Origin: Citrobacter sp. MGH106
GTDB taxonomy: Bacteria > Pseudomonadota > Gammaproteobacteria > Enterobacterales > Enterobacteriaceae
Reading direction: 5' to 3'
Length of the DNA: 64,000 nt
Assembly (NCBI RefSeq): GCF_001037495.1
Contig: NZ_KQ089822.1
Location: 744,001 to 808,000 of the forward strand
In this document: positions 61,973-64,000 of the stretch, piece after piece
Layout of the letters: each line of letters starts with the position of its first letter
Position numbering within the stretch: position 1 is the first letter of the stretch
Translations under genes and position numbers: made by a program
The notes under the pieces: model-generated
What the model was told of the DNA's origin: nothing
What the model saw: only the letters and a program-made list of their open reading frames with translations
Databases searched by the model: none

Positions 61973-62392
61973 TTATAGTGATTCGTTAAGCCAGCTATCA
62001 AATGGGGCTTTTGGCACGGCGCCATTTAACATATCGACGACTTCACCTTTCTTGAAAATCATGATTGTCGGGATGCTGCGGATGCCGAAACGTGCGCTGA
62101 GTTCGCGTTCAGCTTCCGTATTCACTTTAACAAAGCGTACTTTACCGCTACGCTCTTCGGCAACATCTTCAAAAATTGGGGCGAAGTTACGGCATGGGCC
62201 ACACCATGGTGCCCAGAAGTCGACTACCACCGGAAGATCGTCTTTTAATAACTTATCCAGTGTAGCTCCGGTCGCATTGATCACCTCACCATCAAACAGA
62301 TCGTGACCACAGCGTCCGCATTTGGCCGTATCCTGAACGCGATCTTCAGGGATGCGGTTGATAGCCTGGCAGCTGGTACAAACGGTATTCAT
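61973..62392 (-). CDS. trxC: Thioredoxin 2 TrxC
   Basis: A 139-aa protein with an N-terminal zinc site ([11 protein letters not shown] ... CGRCG) and thioredoxin fold with active site WCGPC near residue 63. It reduces disulfides with thioredoxin reductase and is induced by OxyR in E. coli; an OxyR site was not resolved here. The 62393-62599 gap is divergent to yfiF. Confidence 0.97.
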   Translation of the reverse strand: MNTVCTSCQAINRIPEDRVQDTAKCGRCGHDLFDGEVINATGATLDKLLKDDLPVVVDFWAPWCGPCRNFAPIFEDVAEERSGKVRFVKVNTEAERELSARFGIRSIPTIMIFKKGEVVDMLNGAVPKAPFDSWLNESL

Positions 62393-62565
62393 AACTAACC
62401 TCTGGATGAGTAGGATGGACTTCGCGGCAATGACGCCGGTATGTTTCTATTATGTTACATATTATCGGAGAGACTGTTTTAAACAACAATGCGTTTTATT
62501 CAATGAGTACAATAGTCATAAGCTTTTAAATGAAATAATGGCTAACGACGTGCACATCGGGTAAT

Positions 62566-62582
62566 CTGCGCGCTTCGCGCAG
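62566..62582 (+). repeat. Hairpin just before the yfiF ribosome site
   Basis: CTGCGCG / CGCGCAG with a 3-nt CTT loop, ending 18 nt before the yfiF ATG at 62600. It may limit ribosome access. Function unproven. Confidence 0.55.
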
Positions 62583-62599
62583 CGCTGGTGGAGAAAAGC

Positions 62600-63649
62600 A
62601 TGAACGATGAATTGAAGAATAAAAGCGGCAAGGTCAAAGTGATGTATGTCCGCAGTGATGATGATTCTGAAAAACGTACCCAGAACCCGCGTACCGGGAA
62701 AGGGGGAGGACGTCCAGGAAAGTCTCGTGCAGACGGTGGCCGTCGCCCCGCCCGCGATGAAAGAAATAATCAGAGCCGCGATCGTGACCGTGACCGCAAA
62801 CGTGAAGACTCACCATGGCGTACTGTATCCCGCGCGCCGAGTGATGATGTCGCGGAAAAGGCCGATCACGGTGGTATTAGCGGCAAGAGTTTTATCGATC
62901 CTGAAGTATTACGTCGTCAGCGTGCGGAAGAAACCCGCGTTTACGGTGAAAATGCCTGTCAGGCTCTGTTCCAGAGCCGTCCGGATGCAATTGTCCGTGC
63001 CTGGTTTATTCAGAGCGTGACACCACGATTCAAAGAAGCGTTACGCTGGATGGCGGCAAATCGCAAAGCCTACCACGTGGTTGACGAGGCCGAACTGGCG
63101 AAAGCTTCTGGTACCGAGCACCATGGCGGCGTTTGCTTCCTGATTAAGAAACGTAATGGTACTACCGTTAAGCAATGGGTCGGTCAGGCGGGCGCGCAGG
63201 ATTGCGTACTGGCGCTGGAAGATATCGCTAACCCGCACAACCTGGGCGGTATGATGCGTAGCTGTGCGCACTTCGGTGTGAAAGGCGTGGTAGTGCAGGA
63301 CGCAGCTCTGCTGGAATCTGGTGCAGCGATTCGCACCGCGGAAGGTGGGGCAGAGCACGTTCAACCAATTACTGGTGACAGTATTGTCGATGTGCTGGAT
63401 GATTTCCGCCAGGCAGGTTATACCGTCGTCATGACCTCCAGCGACAAAGGTAAGCCGTTGTTTAACACAACGCTGCCGGAAAAAATGGTGCTGGTATTAG
63501 GCCGCGAACGCGAAGCTCTGCCGGAAGCGGCATGCTCAGCAGACGACCTGTGTGTCGCGATTGACGGCACAGGCAACGTAGAGACACTCAACGTCTCCGT
63601 CGCGACAGGCGTACTGCTCGCGGAGTGGTGGCGTCAGAACAAAGCCTGA
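62600..63649 (+). CDS. yfiF: YfiF, SpoU/TrmH-family RNA methyltransferase
   Basis: A 349-aa protein starting [17 protein letters not shown] with GGTGGAG upstream; slightly longer than E. coli (345). The N-terminal 110 residues are low-complexity basic (Arg-Asp, [14 protein letters not shown]). The C-terminal SPOUT domain has motif 1 [19 protein letters not shown], the LGRE knot region (VLVLGRERE) and [15 protein letters not shown]. The target RNA is not established. It is followed by a terminator. Confidence 0.94.
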   Translation: MNDELKNKSGKVKVMYVRSDDDSEKRTQNPRTGKGGGRPGKSRADGGRRPARDERNNQSRDRDRDRKREDSPWRTVSRAPSDDVAEKADHGGISGKSFIDPEVLRRQRAEETRVYGENACQALFQSRPDAIVRAWFIQSVTPRFKEALRWMAANRKAYHVVDEAELAKASGTEHHGGVCFLIKKRNGTTVKQWVGQAGAQDCVLALEDIANPHNLGGMMRSCAHFGVKGVVVQDAALLESGAAIRTAEGGAEHVQPITGDSIVDVLDDFRQAGYTVVMTSSDKGKPLFNTTLPEKMVLVLGREREALPEAACSADDLCVAIDGTGNVETLNVSVATGVLLAEWWRQNKA

Positions 63650-63652
63650 TAA

Positions 63653-63684
63653 TAAAAATGCCAGCGAATCGCTGGCATTTTTTT
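63653..63684. terminator. Bidirectional terminator between yfiF and ung
   Basis: Stem AAAAATGCCAGCGA / TCGCTGGCATTTTT with A/T runs both sides; serves both convergent genes. Confidence 0.92.
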
Positions 63685-64000
63685 ACTCACTCTCAGCCGG
63701 CAGTACCGGCATCCAGTCAATTGTTTTTTCACCTCGTTGTTCCAGCCACGTATTTGCCTGTACAAAGTGATTGCAGCCAAAGAAACCGCGATGTGCCGAG
63801 AGCGGTGAAGGGTGCGGCGCTTTCAGGATATGGTGACGCTGCGCATCAATAATTGCCCCTTTCTTCTGCGCGTGCGCGCCCCAGAGCAAAAATACCACCC
63901 CTTCACGATGTTCATTGATCAGGCTAATGACTTTATCGGTAAAGGCTTCCCAGCCGAGACTCGCATGTGAATGCGCCTGACCAGCCCTAACGGTAAGGAC
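63683..64000 (-). CDS. ung: Uracil-DNA glycosylase Ung, C-terminal part
   Basis: The gene runs off the right edge; about 105 C-terminal residues are present of 229 in E. coli. The DNA-binding leucine loop [19 protein letters not shown] holds the HPSPLS motif that inserts into the helix. The visible beginning is [17 protein letters not shown]. It removes uracil from DNA; the catalytic GQDPYH motif lies beyond the window. Confidence 0.95.
   Translation of the reverse strand, partial: VLTVRAGQAHSHASLGWEAFTDKVISLINEHREGVVFLLWGAHAQKKGAIIDAQRHHILKAPHPSPLSAHRGFFGCNHFVQANTWLEQRGEKTIDWMPVLPAESE

Overview
The window is a chromosomal segment of an enterobacterium. It follows the E. coli/Salmonella backbone from ssrA-smpB through recN, grpE, ffh-rpsP-rimM-trmD-rplS, yfiBNR, aroF-tyrA/pheA, clpB, an rrnG-type rRNA operon, kgtP, pssA, patZ, trxC and yfiF to ung. 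The 16S rRNA signatures, a 23S rRNA without an intervening sequence, a Salmonella-type bap locus beside ssrA, and a PepSY/DUF2946 pair after rplS best fit Citrobacter (C. freundii group). That genus call is from memory and was not tested by a search.

Region 1 (1-6.7 kb) is the right end of a lambdoid-type prophage. It holds a partial tail-tip protein J, two small tail-associated genes, a Cor superinfection-exclusion lipoprotein and an S74 tail fibre. These are followed by a divergent SOS module: a dinI-like gene on one side, and a 79-aa gene plus a UmuD'-like gene on the other, around two LexA boxes. The end is complicated. A 46-nt 3' fragment of a proline tRNA and an unknown 108-aa gene lie between the phage genes and an intact ssrA (tmRNA).

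Region 2 (7.1-23.2 kb) is the bap locus on the minus strand, in transcription order bapA-bapB-bapC-bapD. It encodes a 3740-aa repeat adhesin and its type I secretion system (outer-membrane channel, ABC transporter, membrane fusion protein).

Region 3 (23.8-49.7 kb) is conserved housekeeping: trans-translation (smpB), BAM lipoproteins (bamE, bamD), SOS repair (recN with two LexA boxes), NAD kinase, heat-shock genes with sigma-32 promoters (grpE, clpB), protein targeting and ribosome biogenesis (ffh, rpsP operon, rluD, raiA), the YfiBNR cyclic-di-GMP switch, and aromatic amino-acid synthesis (aroF-tyrA with TyrR boxes; pheL-pheA with an attenuator). The DUF2946/PepSY pair (35.2-37.1 kb) is the accessory insertion here. 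Biofilm functions occur twice: the bap adhesin, and the yfiBNR module whose product c-di-GMP promotes biofilm programmes.

Region 4 (49.7-55.2 kb) is a complete rRNA operon (P1, P2, 16S, tRNA-Glu, 23S, 5S, terminator). Region 5 (55.3-64 kb) is kgtP, yfiM, pssA, patZ, tapT, trxC, yfiF and the 3' part of ung. I found no CRISPR array, insertion sequence or integrase in the window.
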